Origin: a bacterium
GTDB lineage: Bacteria > Zhuqueibacterota > Zhuqueibacteria > Thermofontimicrobiales > Thermofontimicrobiaceae
DNA length: 7,986 nt
Assembly (NCBI GenBank): GCA_025453735.1
Contig: JALOPY010000122.1
Location: 1 to 7,986, forward strand
Reading direction: 5' to 3'
Every line of letters begins with the position of its first letter. The first letter of the stretch is position 1. The position numbers were made by a program, and so were the translations under genes. Below, piece after piece: positions 1 through 7,111 of the stretch. The notes under the pieces were generated by a model. The model saw only the letters and a program-made list of their open reading frames with translations. It searched no databases and was not told the origin of the DNA.

Positions 1-306
1 GATCTGAATCCAATATGAATTGGGTCGGCATCTCATGATGACGGGTTTGATATTGAAATGTAACGGACGGGCATGAAAATCTTTGACAACGCCGATAATG
101 TTGTACCTGGCATCATCGGGACCACTCCATACCTGGGGCACCTGTTTGCCAATCGGATTGGCCCAGCCCATTTGTTGCACAAAGGTTTCATTTACAATCA
201 AGGCGGTAGCGGAATCGCTCCCAAACGTTCTCGAAAAATTTCGCCCTTGCACCATACGCATCCCCAACACATCGATGAAATTATAATCGACTTCGAGAAG
301 CTGGTA
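1..306 (-). pseudogene. Out-of-frame continuation of gene A (second periplasmic core domain), running off the window
   Basis: In the frame restored by deleting one 40-bp copy, these 102 codons follow residue 525 of gene A without a stop and run to base 1. They encode typical second-core-domain sequence. NFIDVLGMRMVQGRNFS matches FLDTYKIQLIEGRNF in gene B, ALIVNETFVQQMGW matches the INESALKRLGW segment, and IIGVVKDFHARPL matches VIGLVKDFHYASL. The total to the window edge is 627 residues; compared with B and C, about 160 C-terminal residues (TM6-8 and the SLRYE tail) should lie beyond the left edge. There is no start codon or ribosome-binding site of its own. It is therefore read as part of gene A, not as a separate gene. 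Confidence 0.88.
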
Positions 307-1921
307 ATGCACCAATTTCGCTTCGCCATTGTCTTGCTGAAATGCGATGCACCAATTTCGCTTCGCCATTGTCTTGCTGAAATGCGATTCCCGTCGCCCA
401 ATTGATATTTATCGGCAGCTCACTGGAAGTCGTCACATCGATGACTTTCGGAATTTGCAGCAGACTATTTTTGAAGGCTTCGAAATTGTTGGTGAGCCCT
501 GAATCCGCCTGTCGCAACACTAAAATCTGTTCCCTGTTGAATCCCAGGTCTTTGTGTTTGATAAATCCGAGCTGCCGAAAGATGACGAGCGAAGCGATCA
601 TCAACACGATGGCGATGCTGAACTGGAATAGAACCAGCACATTCCTGAGATTCATGCCTTTTTTCTGATCCGTATTTTTTTGCCGTAGAATGGTTACAGG
701 CTTCATCGCAGACAGTACCATCGAAGGATAAATTCCAGAGATCAAACCCGTGCCGATGATAATGACGATTAATCCGAAAATCCCCATTTTGTTTAGAAAG
801 AAATTCCAGGCAATCGTTCGCTCGACAAAGTGATTGAACGCTGGCAGCAGCATGGTTACCAGCGTCATTGCAGCAACAAAAGCCAGCAGGGACAGGAACA
901 GCGATTCTCCTGTAAACTGCCAGAACAATTGGTGCCGCATTGAGCCAACCACTTTTCGAACCCCGATTTCTTTGGCTCGTTTCGAGGCATTGGCGGTCGC
1001 TAAATTCACGGCATTGATGCAGGCGATCAAGAGCACAAATATGGCAACGATAGTGAATAATCGAATCACAGCAATGTCTGTGGGCACGCCGAGCTCGTAG
1101 CGATAGCCCGAGGTGAGATGAACCTGGTGCAGTGGCTGCAGAAAATATTTGAAATTCAGTCTGAATTCCCAATCACCATGTTTTGTTTTTAGGAAGTCAT
1201 TGAGTTTTTTTTCAAATACCCTGACGTCGGAGCCAGGCTGCAATTTAATGAAGGAGTAGTAATTATCCCAATTCCAGACATTCAATCGCCTGGCACGATC
1301 ATCAGGCTGAAACTGACTCGCAAACGGCAGAATCCAATCAAATCGAATGTGAGAATTTTCAGGCGCATCCTCGGCAATGCCAGCGACGGTAAAATCGCCG
1401 AGCGAGCATGTCAGCGTCTTTCCCATGGGATCGTCATTGCCGAAGAACTTTTGCGCCAGCCGCTGGCTGATAATGATGCTTTGCAGGTTATCCAGAATTT
1501 TCTCCTGGTCACCTTTAAGCAGCTTGAAAGAAAAGATGGTGAAAAAATTTTTATCAGCCAATACGCCAGCTTCAAAGAAATGCATGTCATCTTTTGACAG
1601 CAACAACTGATTTGCCGAATTGAATCGAGTTGCCGATTCAACTTCAGGGAACGCTTCCATTAGCGCCGCAGCCAGTGGCGCAGGTGTAATTGCCAGCATG
1701 TCCTCCGTCGTGCCAAACTTTTCACCTGGCAATTGAAAAATAATGCGAAAAATACGATCGGCGTTTTGGTGGAATTTATCAAAGCTGAGCTCGTATTGCA
1801 CAAACAGCATGATGAGAATAAAGCAGGTCATTCCGATCACCAACCCAGCTATATTGATGAACGAATAGCCCTTGTTTCTCTGGATATTTCGAAGGACTAA
1901 TTTCAGGTAGTTGTTGAACAT
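281..1921 (-). CDS. MacB/FtsX-like ABC transporter permease (gene A), frameshifted main reading frame
   Basis: Inner-membrane permease without an ATPase domain. The start is MFNNYLK at 1921: an AAGGAG lies six bases upstream, and the two neighbouring paralogs begin with MLKNYLK. TM1 lies around residues 20-42, followed by a periplasmic MacB-like core (about 43-285). TM2 is at about 286-308 (ending CINAVNLATA), then the cytoplasmic coupling segment AKEIGVRKVVGS (316-327). TM3 and TM4 lie at about 330-360 and 378-405, and TM5 at about 427-448. The second periplasmic domain starts normally, but after residue 525 a 40-bp tandem duplication shifts the frame; 21 unrelated residues follow before a TAA at 281-283. 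As read, the product is 546 aa and lacks most of the second core domain and TM6-8. Removing one repeat copy restores a paralog-like sequence to the window edge. The family assignment is firm; whether the break is real is not. The substrate is unknown. Confidence 0.93.
   Translation of the reverse strand: MFNNYLKLVLRNIQRNKGYSFINIAGLVIGMTCFILIMLFVQYELSFDKFHQNADRIFRIIFQLPGEKFGTTEDMLAITPAPLAAALMEAFPEVESATRFNSANQLLLSKDDMHFFEAGVLADKNFFTIFSFKLLKGDQEKILDNLQSIIISQRLAQKFFGNDDPMGKTLTCSLGDFTVAGIAEDAPENSHIRFDWILPFASQFQPDDRARRLNVWNWDNYYSFIKLQPGSDVRVFEKKLNDFLKTKHGDWEFRLNFKYFLQPLHQVHLTSGYRYELGVPTDIAVIRLFTIVAIFVLLIACINAVNLATANASKRAKEIGVRKVVGSMRHQLFWQFTGESLFLSLLAFVAAMTLVTMLLPAFNHFVERTIAWNFFLNKMGIFGLIVIIIGTGLISGIYPSMVLSAMKPVTILRQKNTDQKKGMNLRNVLVLFQFSIAIVLMIASLVIFRQLGFIKHKDLGFNREQILVLRQADSGLTNNFEAFKNSLLQIPKVIDVTTSSELPININWATGIAFQQDNGEAKLVHRISARQWRSEIGALPASRSRL
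307..388. repeat. 40-bp perfect tandem duplication inside gene A
   Basis: Bases 307-346 are repeated exactly at 347-386, and two further bases (387-388) continue the match, giving 2 bp of microhomology. Forty is not a multiple of three, so the duplication shifts the reading frame. On the coding strand each copy encodes the segment FQQDNGEAKLVH, and the second pass is read in another frame (RISARQW). Deleting either copy joins KLVH directly to YQLLEVDYNF, as expected from the paralogs. Confidence 0.97.
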
Positions 1922-1927
1922 TTTTTT

Positions 1928-1933
1928 CTCCTT
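1928..1933 (-). promoter_or_regulatory. Ribosome-binding site of gene A
   Basis: AAGGAG on the minus strand lies six adenines upstream of the ATG at 1921-1919. It decides the start in favour of MFNNYLK over the longer open frame that runs back into the spacer. Confidence 0.85.
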
Positions 1934-1938
1934 GTTTT

Positions 1939-2071
1939 GCAGAGCGCAGAGGGCATGGCGCATAGCGTGTTTCGTGAAACGTGAAACGTTAAACGTCAAA
2001 CGTGAGACGATAAAATCGGCGTCGGACATCTCAGGTAATTTACGCCATGCTCTATACGCTCTGCGCCATGC
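1939..2071. repeat. Spacer repeat S1 (between A and B): 19 contiguous heptanucleotide units
   Basis: The spacer (1922-2073) holds a block that divides cleanly into 19 seven-base units. On the plus strand, four GCAGAGC/GCATGGC/GCATAGC-type units (1939-1966) are followed by GTGTTTC and five GTGAAAC-type units (1967-2008). A 35-nt (five-unit) linker with an A-rich stretch, TCGGCGT and AATTTAC follows, then four units of the GCCATGC/GCTCTGC type (2044-2071). The last type is the reverse complement of the first, so the ends can pair (about 18 of 21 positions by hand, offset by one unit). The block begins 2 nt after the stop codon of B and ends 17 nt before the ATG of A. No promoter or terminator is convincing in it. 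Confidence 0.9.
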
Positions 2072-2073
2072 GC

Positions 2074-4461
2074 TTATTCATATCTCAAACTCTCCACTGG
2101 ATTCGCCAGCGCCGCCTTGATTGCCTGATAGCTCACTGTCGCCAGGGCAATCAGTAACGCCAGAACCCCGGCAAGAATAAAAATCAAAATCCCCATATTG
2201 ATGCGATAAGCGAAACTCTGCAGCCATTTATTCATAACCAAATAGCCCACAGGCCAGGCAAGGATGGCGGCTAACAGAATCCATCGGGTGAATTCTTTCG
2301 ACAAGAGGAGAATGATTCCAGGGATGGAGGCCCCCAAAGTCTTTCGCACACCGATCTCTTTGGTGCGCTGTTCCGCCATGAATGAGGCTAAGCCAAATAA
2401 GCCCAGGCAAGCGATGAAGATCGCCAGGATCGAAAAATAGCCTATCGTTTTTGCCACTCGAATTTCCTGATGATACATAAAATCGAAATCTTCGTCGAAA
2501 AATCGATATACAAAAATCTCATTGGGAAAAATCGATTGGAATTTGTTTTTGATGAATTCTAAAGTCTCATCAATATTTTTCGAAGCAATCTTTATTGATA
2601 GAAAGTCCCTGGTCCGTCTGGCGGGATTCGGCTCGCCTGGGGGGAATAGCACCATCGGATTGATTTCAAAACGCAACGAAGCGTAGTGAAAATCCTTCAC
2701 CAATCCGATGACCCGAAGATTGCGCGCAAGCCGTTTGCCAATGGCACGATCCCAACCCAGACGTTTCAGGGCGGATTCATTGATGATGCAGTTGATGATC
2801 GAATCGCTGGGCTCTGTGGTCAAAAAATTCCGTCCCTCGATCAGTTGGATTTTGTAGGTATCTAAAAATTTGTCATCGATGCGATTTATATTCACATAAG
2901 CTCGATCCCCTTCATTCGATCCTTCCCAGCCCATGACGACAATCGAGCTGCTGTTGAAACTCGGAACGTCCTGTGAAATCGAGGCGTTGATGATGTAGGG
3001 ATTTGCGAGCAATTCGTTTTTGAACGCATGATATTTGCTGATAGTTTCCCGATCCATTCGGATCAATTGGGTGAGGAGAATCTGGTCATGATTATAGCCC
3101 AGATCGGTCGTTCTCATGTAGCGCATTTGTCGATAGATTATGAGCGTGCCGATGATGAGAATAATCGAAATCACAAATTGAAATACGACTAAAAATTTGC
3201 GGACAGAGGAATTACTGGATTGAGAAAAAGCTGGGCTTTTTAAAATAGCCGCTGGCTGAAACGCTGACAGATAAAAAGCAGGATAGCTTCCAGCAATCAA
3301 ACCCACGATCAGGGCAATTCCGATCAAGCTGAACGAAAGTCGCCAGTTATCGATAAAATTTAGCGTCAGGGTTCTGCCAATCATGTTATTAAAAAGTGGC
3401 AGAAAAATTTCAGCCAGCACTGTTGCCAGCAGCAACGCTAGTAGGGCAAATAAAATGGATTCGCTTAAAAATTGTTGAATCAGGAAAAGCTTGTTCGCTC
3501 CGACGACTTTTCGCATCCCGATCTCTTTGGTGCGCCTGGCGGAACGGGCGGTAGCGAGGTTCATGAAATTGATGCAGGCAATTAATAAAATGAACAGGCC
3601 GATAGCTGAAAAAATGACGATTTTGCTCATGTCGCCTCGCTGACCGAGCTCGCCGAGGATGTTGGAATGAAAGTGAAATTGCGCCAGTGGCTTCAAATAG
3701 ACAGGGATCTCCACATCCTCTCGCCAGTACTTTTTCAACACATCGTGAAGCTTAGTGTTCAGCTCCTCCAGATTGGTATTTTCAGCGAGCAGAACATAAG
3801 TGAAGTTGGCGATTTGAACCCAGCTATCAAAATAATCGTTCCCAGCGATGGCTTTGAAAGTCGGGTACGAGATTAAAAATGCATATTGGATATGCGTGTT
3901 GGCGGGACAATTTTCAATGACGCCAGTAACTTTGCAGTCGAATCTGTTCTCATATCGCATCACTTTTCCCAGCGGCTCCTCATCGGGAAAATATTTTTTA
4001 GCCAGCTTTTCAGATAGCACGATACAGTTGGGTTCGGCGAGCGCCGTGTTCGGATCTCCCTTGAGCAGTTTGTAACTGAACACATCAAAAAATGACTGTT
4101 CTGCCCACCAGCCTTGATCTTCTGCAAATTTTCTGTCATCACCAGCAGAGAGCAATTTGCCATTATCCATATTCAGAAATCTGGTGTATTGCTCGATTTC
4201 AGGAAAATCCCTGACCAGCGCAGCCCCGATCGGCAAATGCGAAAAAGCAATGAACCGACCTTTGCCATCGTAGTTATATTCCACCCGATGAATTCGGTCA
4301 AAATTTTGGTGGAATTTATCAAAGCTGAATTCGAACTGGATATATCGAGCGATGAGAATGAACAGCGCCATCCCCAATGCCAGTCCCGTAATATTGATGA
4401 ACGAATAGCCTTTTTGTTTGGCGATGTTTCGGAGGGTGATTTTTAAGTAATTTTTTAGCAT
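2074..4461 (-). CDS. MacB/FtsX-like ABC transporter permease (gene B), intact, 795 aa
   Basis: Complete inner-membrane permease subunit without an ATPase domain. The start MLKNYLK at 4461 has AAAGGA eight bases upstream; the open frame extends 34 codons further up, but only through the repeat spacer, so that extension is rejected. TM1 is at about 20-42 and periplasmic core 1 at about 43-280. TM2 (281-303) ends CINFMNLATA, and the coupling segment RTKEIGMRKVVGA is at 310-322. TM3 is about 325-355, TM4 374-400 and TM5 424-445. Periplasmic core 2 spans about 446-670. TM6 (672-694) is followed by RTKEIGVRKTLGAS (699-712), TM7 (726-745) and TM8 (757-780), ending NPVESLRYE. The two near-identical coupling segments show that the protein is an internal duplication, so one chain probably equals a MacB dimer in membrane helices. 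It must be powered by a separate ATPase, which is not in the window. The substrate is unknown. Confidence 0.97.
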   Translation of the reverse strand: MLKNYLKITLRNIAKQKGYSFINITGLALGMALFILIARYIQFEFSFDKFHQNFDRIHRVEYNYDGKGRFIAFSHLPIGAALVRDFPEIEQYTRFLNMDNGKLLSAGDDRKFAEDQGWWAEQSFFDVFSYKLLKGDPNTALAEPNCIVLSEKLAKKYFPDEEPLGKVMRYENRFDCKVTGVIENCPANTHIQYAFLISYPTFKAIAGNDYFDSWVQIANFTYVLLAENTNLEELNTKLHDVLKKYWREDVEIPVYLKPLAQFHFHSNILGELGQRGDMSKIVIFSAIGLFILLIACINFMNLATARSARRTKEIGMRKVVGANKLFLIQQFLSESILFALLALLLATVLAEIFLPLFNNMIGRTLTLNFIDNWRLSFSLIGIALIVGLIAGSYPAFYLSAFQPAAILKSPAFSQSSNSSVRKFLVVFQFVISIILIIGTLIIYRQMRYMRTTDLGYNHDQILLTQLIRMDRETISKYHAFKNELLANPYIINASISQDVPSFNSSSIVVMGWEGSNEGDRAYVNINRIDDKFLDTYKIQLIEGRNFLTTEPSDSIINCIINESALKRLGWDRAIGKRLARNLRVIGLVKDFHYASLRFEINPMVLFPPGEPNPARRTRDFLSIKIASKNIDETLEFIKNKFQSIFPNEIFVYRFFDEDFDFMYHQEIRVAKTIGYFSILAIFIACLGLFGLASFMAEQRTKEIGVRKTLGASIPGIILLLSKEFTRWILLAAILAWPVGYLVMNKWLQSFAYRINMGILIFILAGVLALLIALATVSYQAIKAALANPVESLRYE

Positions 4462-4469
4462 GTTAATGT

Positions 4470-4475
4470 TCCTTT
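4470..4475 (-). promoter_or_regulatory. Ribosome-binding site of gene B
   Basis: AAAGGA on the minus strand lies eight bases before the ATG at 4461-4459. It is weaker than the AAGGAG sites of genes A and C, which could mean lower translation of B. It supports the MLKNYLK start. Confidence 0.75.
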
Positions 4476-4481
4476 GTTTTT

Positions 4482-4607
4482 GCATAGCGCAGAGCTCTTG
4501 GCGCATAGCGTTATATGTGAAATGTGAAACGTCAGACGTGAGACAAAAAAATCGACGTCGCACATTTCACGTAATTTACGCCATGCTCTATGCGCTCTGC
4601 GCCATGC
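4482..4607. repeat. Spacer repeat S2 (between B and C): 18 contiguous heptanucleotide units
   Basis: The spacer is 4462-4609. Read on the plus strand, the block has four units of GCATAGC/GCAGAGC type (4482-4509), GTTATAT, four GTGAAAC-type units (4517-4544), a 35-nt linker (4545-4579) and four units of GCCATGC/GCTCTGC type (4580-4607). The two end arrays pair in register (about 22 of 28 positions by hand). A perfect 10-bp inverted repeat (GTGAAATGTG at 4517-4526, CACATTTCAC at 4561-4570) lies inside. This makes a nested, imperfect hairpin just behind the stop codon of gene C. The last 70 nt of the block match S1 at 63 of 70 positions. Confidence 0.9.
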
Positions 4608-4609
4608 GC

Positions 4610-6973
4610 TTATTCATATCTCAAACTGTCCACAGGATTCCGGTGGGCTGTCCGAATCGCCTGGTAGCTCACGGTTAACAGGGCGATCAGCAGGGCGGCG
4701 AGTCCCGACAAAATGAAAATATCAATTCCCATCGATGTTCGATAGGCATAAATTTGAAGCAGCTTCAGCGAGGCAAAATATGCCAGGGGCCAGGCGATGA
4801 GATTGGAAACGACCACCCATCTGGTAAAATCTTTGGAAAGCATAAAGACCATTCCTGACGCCGATGCCCCGAGCACCTTGCGGATGCCGATCTCTTTGGT
4901 CCGTTGCTCTGCCATGAAGCTCGCCAGTCCGAACAGCCCCAGGCAGGAAATGAGAATGGCAAGGATGGTGAAATAGCCTGCAAATTGACCGATCTGGTGT
5001 TCGGTTTGATAGGAATGGTCCAGCGCATCATCTAAGAAATGAAAATTTATCGACGAATTGTCAGCATCAAATTTTTTACAAATGCGTTTGATATATTCAG
5101 TCGTTTCGGTCACGCTTTCGGGTCGGAGCTTGATAAACATCCAGTTCTTATCCCAATCGGGACTGCCGCCGATAACAAAAGGTCGCAGCGGCTGGTGCAG
5201 CGATTGAAAGTGATAATTTTTTACCACGCCAATGATCCTGCCTTCTTTTCGGAACACGCTTAGTCGCTTGTCGATGGGTGAATCCATACCCATGAGCTTC
5301 ACGGCTTCTTCATTGACAAGGTAACCTTCAGTCAGGTCGGTGGCGAACTCTTTTGAAAAAGCCCTGCCACTGATGATCTCCATGCCTAAGGTTTGAAAAT
5401 AATCGTAATCCACAAATTCGAAATTCATGCTGACCGTTTCGTTAGGATTTTTTCCATCCCAATCCAGGGCGCTCACTGAAGAGCCAATATTAGCTGGATG
5501 CTGGAGGCTTCTGGAGATCGATACAATTTTCGGATTTTGCAACAGCTCATGTTTGATCGTTTCATACTGTCCCTGCATATTCCCGATCATACGGATGCAC
5601 AGGACATCTTGGTGTTGATAGCCCAGGTCTTTATGCTTGATGAAGTTCATCTGCCGATAAAGAATCAAGGTGCTGATGATCAAAAAGATCGAAAGCGCAA
5701 ACTGGGCAACGACCAACACCTTGCGGAAAGTCGAGCGCCTGGCACGGTGATGGCTCGTTCCTTTCAAGGTCTGAATCGGCTGGAATGAAGACAGGAATAA
5801 AGCAGGGTAGCTGCCAGATATGATTCCTGTAACAAGAGCAATCCCAATCACTCCCAGGATAACGATTGGCTGAAATACTAAATTCATCGAGAGCTGTTTA
5901 TCCATCAACCGATTGAAGGTGGGCAGAATCAGTCCCACCAGCAGTACGGCAATTATCATGGTGATAAGGGCAATCAAAATGGATTCGCCCAGGAATTGGA
6001 GCACCAAATTGGATTTGTTCGCCCCAACAACTTTGCGCAAGCCGACTTCATTGGAACGGGTCGCTGACCTGGCAGTGCTGAGGTTCATGAAATTGATGCA
6101 AGCGATGATCAGAACAAAGAGCGCGATGATGGAAGAAATTTGTATCAAACGGATGAGTCCACCGCCCCCTGGCGCATACAGATGCAAACGGGTCAGGGGA
6201 TGGAGACGGAAATCCACCTGTATCTTATCCGTCGGATTGTATTTTTTAAACAGGTCATTGATCTTTGGGGCGACAGTTGCCAGATCCGCAGATTCAGCAA
6301 TTAGAATAAAAGTTTGAAGTGGATTCCCGCCCCAATGGGTTGGCTCGTTGCCCGATGATCCGAACTGCCAGGCGAATGGGATAATACAGTCAAATTGCAG
6401 AGAAGAACGATGGGGCACAGCCTGGACGACACCCGTTACGACCAGATCAGACTGACCGTGCACATTCAAGATCTTTCCAATCGGATCTTCTTCACCAAAA
6501 TATTTTTGCGCCATCCTTTCAGTGATCACGATTGAATTCAGATCTGACAAAGCGGTTTCAGGATTGCCATTTATGATAGGGAATGAAAATACTTTGAAAA
6601 AAGCAGGATCGGCTAATCCGACGGTGTTATTGGTGGTACTTATTTCACCCTGTTTCACCAGAATATTGGCTGCCTCTTCATATCTCAACGCATCGGCAAC
6701 TTCGGGAATTTCATTTTTCAGCAGCCTGGCAAGCGGATAATAAGAACCCGTATGAATGCGAGACCGTCCATCCTGGTATTTCAATTCGGAATAGACCTGG
6801 TAAATCTGGTGCTTGTTTACATGGAATCGGTCAAAACGGATTTCATCCTGTACCCAGAAGAAGATGAGCAGGCAACAAGCCATTCCGACCGCCAGTCCAA
6901 TAATATTGATGGCAGAATAGGTTTTGTGGTTTTGGATGTTTCGAAAGGCGATTTTCAAATAGTTTTTTAACAT
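4610..6973 (-). CDS. MacB/FtsX-like ABC transporter permease (gene C), intact, 787 aa
   Basis: Complete permease paralog of gene B with the same duplicated layout. The start MLKNYLK at 6973 has AAGGAG six bases upstream; an in-frame ATG at 6994 would place that site inside the gene and is rejected. TM1 is at about 20-42 (with MACCLLIFFW) and periplasmic core 1 at about 43-275. TM2 (276-299) ends CINFMNLSTA. The first coupling segment is SNEVGLRKVVGANK (307-320), which differs from the usual TKEIG form. TM3-5 lie at about 325-350, 368-395 and 418-439, and periplasmic core 2 at about 440-662. TM6 (664-686) is followed by RTKEIGIRKVLGAS (691-704), TM7 (718-737) and TM8 (749-772), ending NPVDSLRYE. 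A glycine-rich PGGGG turn at 268-272 lies just before TM2. Like its neighbours it lacks Walker motifs and needs an external ATPase. Family is certain, substrate unknown. Confidence 0.97.
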   Translation of the reverse strand: MLKNYLKIAFRNIQNHKTYSAINIIGLAVGMACCLLIFFWVQDEIRFDRFHVNKHQIYQVYSELKYQDGRSRIHTGSYYPLARLLKNEIPEVADALRYEEAANILVKQGEISTTNNTVGLADPAFFKVFSFPIINGNPETALSDLNSIVITERMAQKYFGEEDPIGKILNVHGQSDLVVTGVVQAVPHRSSLQFDCIIPFAWQFGSSGNEPTHWGGNPLQTFILIAESADLATVAPKINDLFKKYNPTDKIQVDFRLHPLTRLHLYAPGGGGLIRLIQISSIIALFVLIIACINFMNLSTARSATRSNEVGLRKVVGANKSNLVLQFLGESILIALITMIIAVLLVGLILPTFNRLMDKQLSMNLVFQPIVILGVIGIALVTGIISGSYPALFLSSFQPIQTLKGTSHHRARRSTFRKVLVVAQFALSIFLIISTLILYRQMNFIKHKDLGYQHQDVLCIRMIGNMQGQYETIKHELLQNPKIVSISRSLQHPANIGSSVSALDWDGKNPNETVSMNFEFVDYDYFQTLGMEIISGRAFSKEFATDLTEGYLVNEEAVKLMGMDSPIDKRLSVFRKEGRIIGVVKNYHFQSLHQPLRPFVIGGSPDWDKNWMFIKLRPESVTETTEYIKRICKKFDADNSSINFHFLDDALDHSYQTEHQIGQFAGYFTILAILISCLGLFGLASFMAEQRTKEIGIRKVLGASASGMVFMLSKDFTRWVVVSNLIAWPLAYFASLKLLQIYAYRTSMGIDIFILSGLAALLIALLTVSYQAIRTAHRNPVDSLRYE

Positions 6974-6979
6974 GATGTT

Positions 6980-6985
6980 CTCCTT
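6980..6985 (-). promoter_or_regulatory. Ribosome-binding site of gene C
   Basis: AAGGAG on the minus strand lies six bases before the ATG at 6973-6971. The surrounding leader (TGCAAAACAAGGAGA) is identical to that of gene A, so these two leaders are more alike than either is to gene B's. Confidence 0.85.
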
Positions 6986-6990
6986 GTTTT

Positions 6991-7109
6991 GCATGGCGCA
7001 TAGCGCATAGCATTAAAAGTGAAATGTGAAACGTCAAACGTGAGACGAAAAAATTGGCGTCGCACATCTCACGTAATTTACGCTATGCGCTTTGCTCTTT
7101 GCGCCATGC
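6991..7109. repeat. Spacer repeat S3 (between C and D): 17 contiguous heptanucleotide units
   Basis: The spacer is 6974-7111. On the plus strand, three GCATGGC/GCATAGC units (6991-7011) are followed by one degenerate unit, four GTGAAAC-type units (7019-7046), a 35-nt linker (7047-7081) and four units (7082-7109) of the GCTATGC/GCTTTGC/GCCATGC type. It has one heptamer fewer than S2 and two fewer than S1. The last 70 nt match S1 at 60 and S2 at 61 of 70 positions. The end arrays are again mutually complementary, and CACATCTCAC (7063-7072) matches the complement of GTGAAATGTG (7019-7028) at nine of ten bases. Confidence 0.9.
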
Positions 7110-7111
7110 GA

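Noticed and set aside
73..405. Plus-strand open frames (for example 73-405, 5913-6317).
   Set aside because: They lie antisense to well-conserved permease coding sequence, have no recognisable product and no consistent ribosome-binding site.
1974..2008. CRISPR-like array.
   Set aside because: The repeats are 7 nt, contiguous and degenerate, with no unique spacers and no cas genes nearby.
1922..2029. Upstream start for gene A (MSDADF) giving a 36-residue longer N-terminus.
   Set aside because: The extra residues are translated heptamer repeat, no ribosome-binding site precedes that start, and a good AAGGAG sits before MFNNYLK.
4545..4560. Possible intrinsic terminator in S2: CGACGTCG followed by seven T on the minus strand.
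   Set aside because: The palindrome has 4-base arms and no loop, the T-run sits in the loop of the larger inverted repeat, and S1 and S3 do not keep the full T-run.
4462..4563. Upstream start for gene B (MRRRFF), 34 residues longer.
   Set aside because: The extension is again the spacer repeat, while MLKNYLK has its own AAAGGA and matches the paralogs' starts.
6974..6994. ATG at 6994 as the start of gene C (MQNKENIM).
   Set aside because: It would put the AAGGAG inside the coding region; the ATG at 6973 is correctly spaced from it and matches the family N-terminus.
6843..7067. Minus-strand open frame of 74 codons across the start of gene C and spacer S3.
   Set aside because: It is an out-of-frame reading of gene C's first codons joined to the heptamer repeat; no family resemblance of its own.
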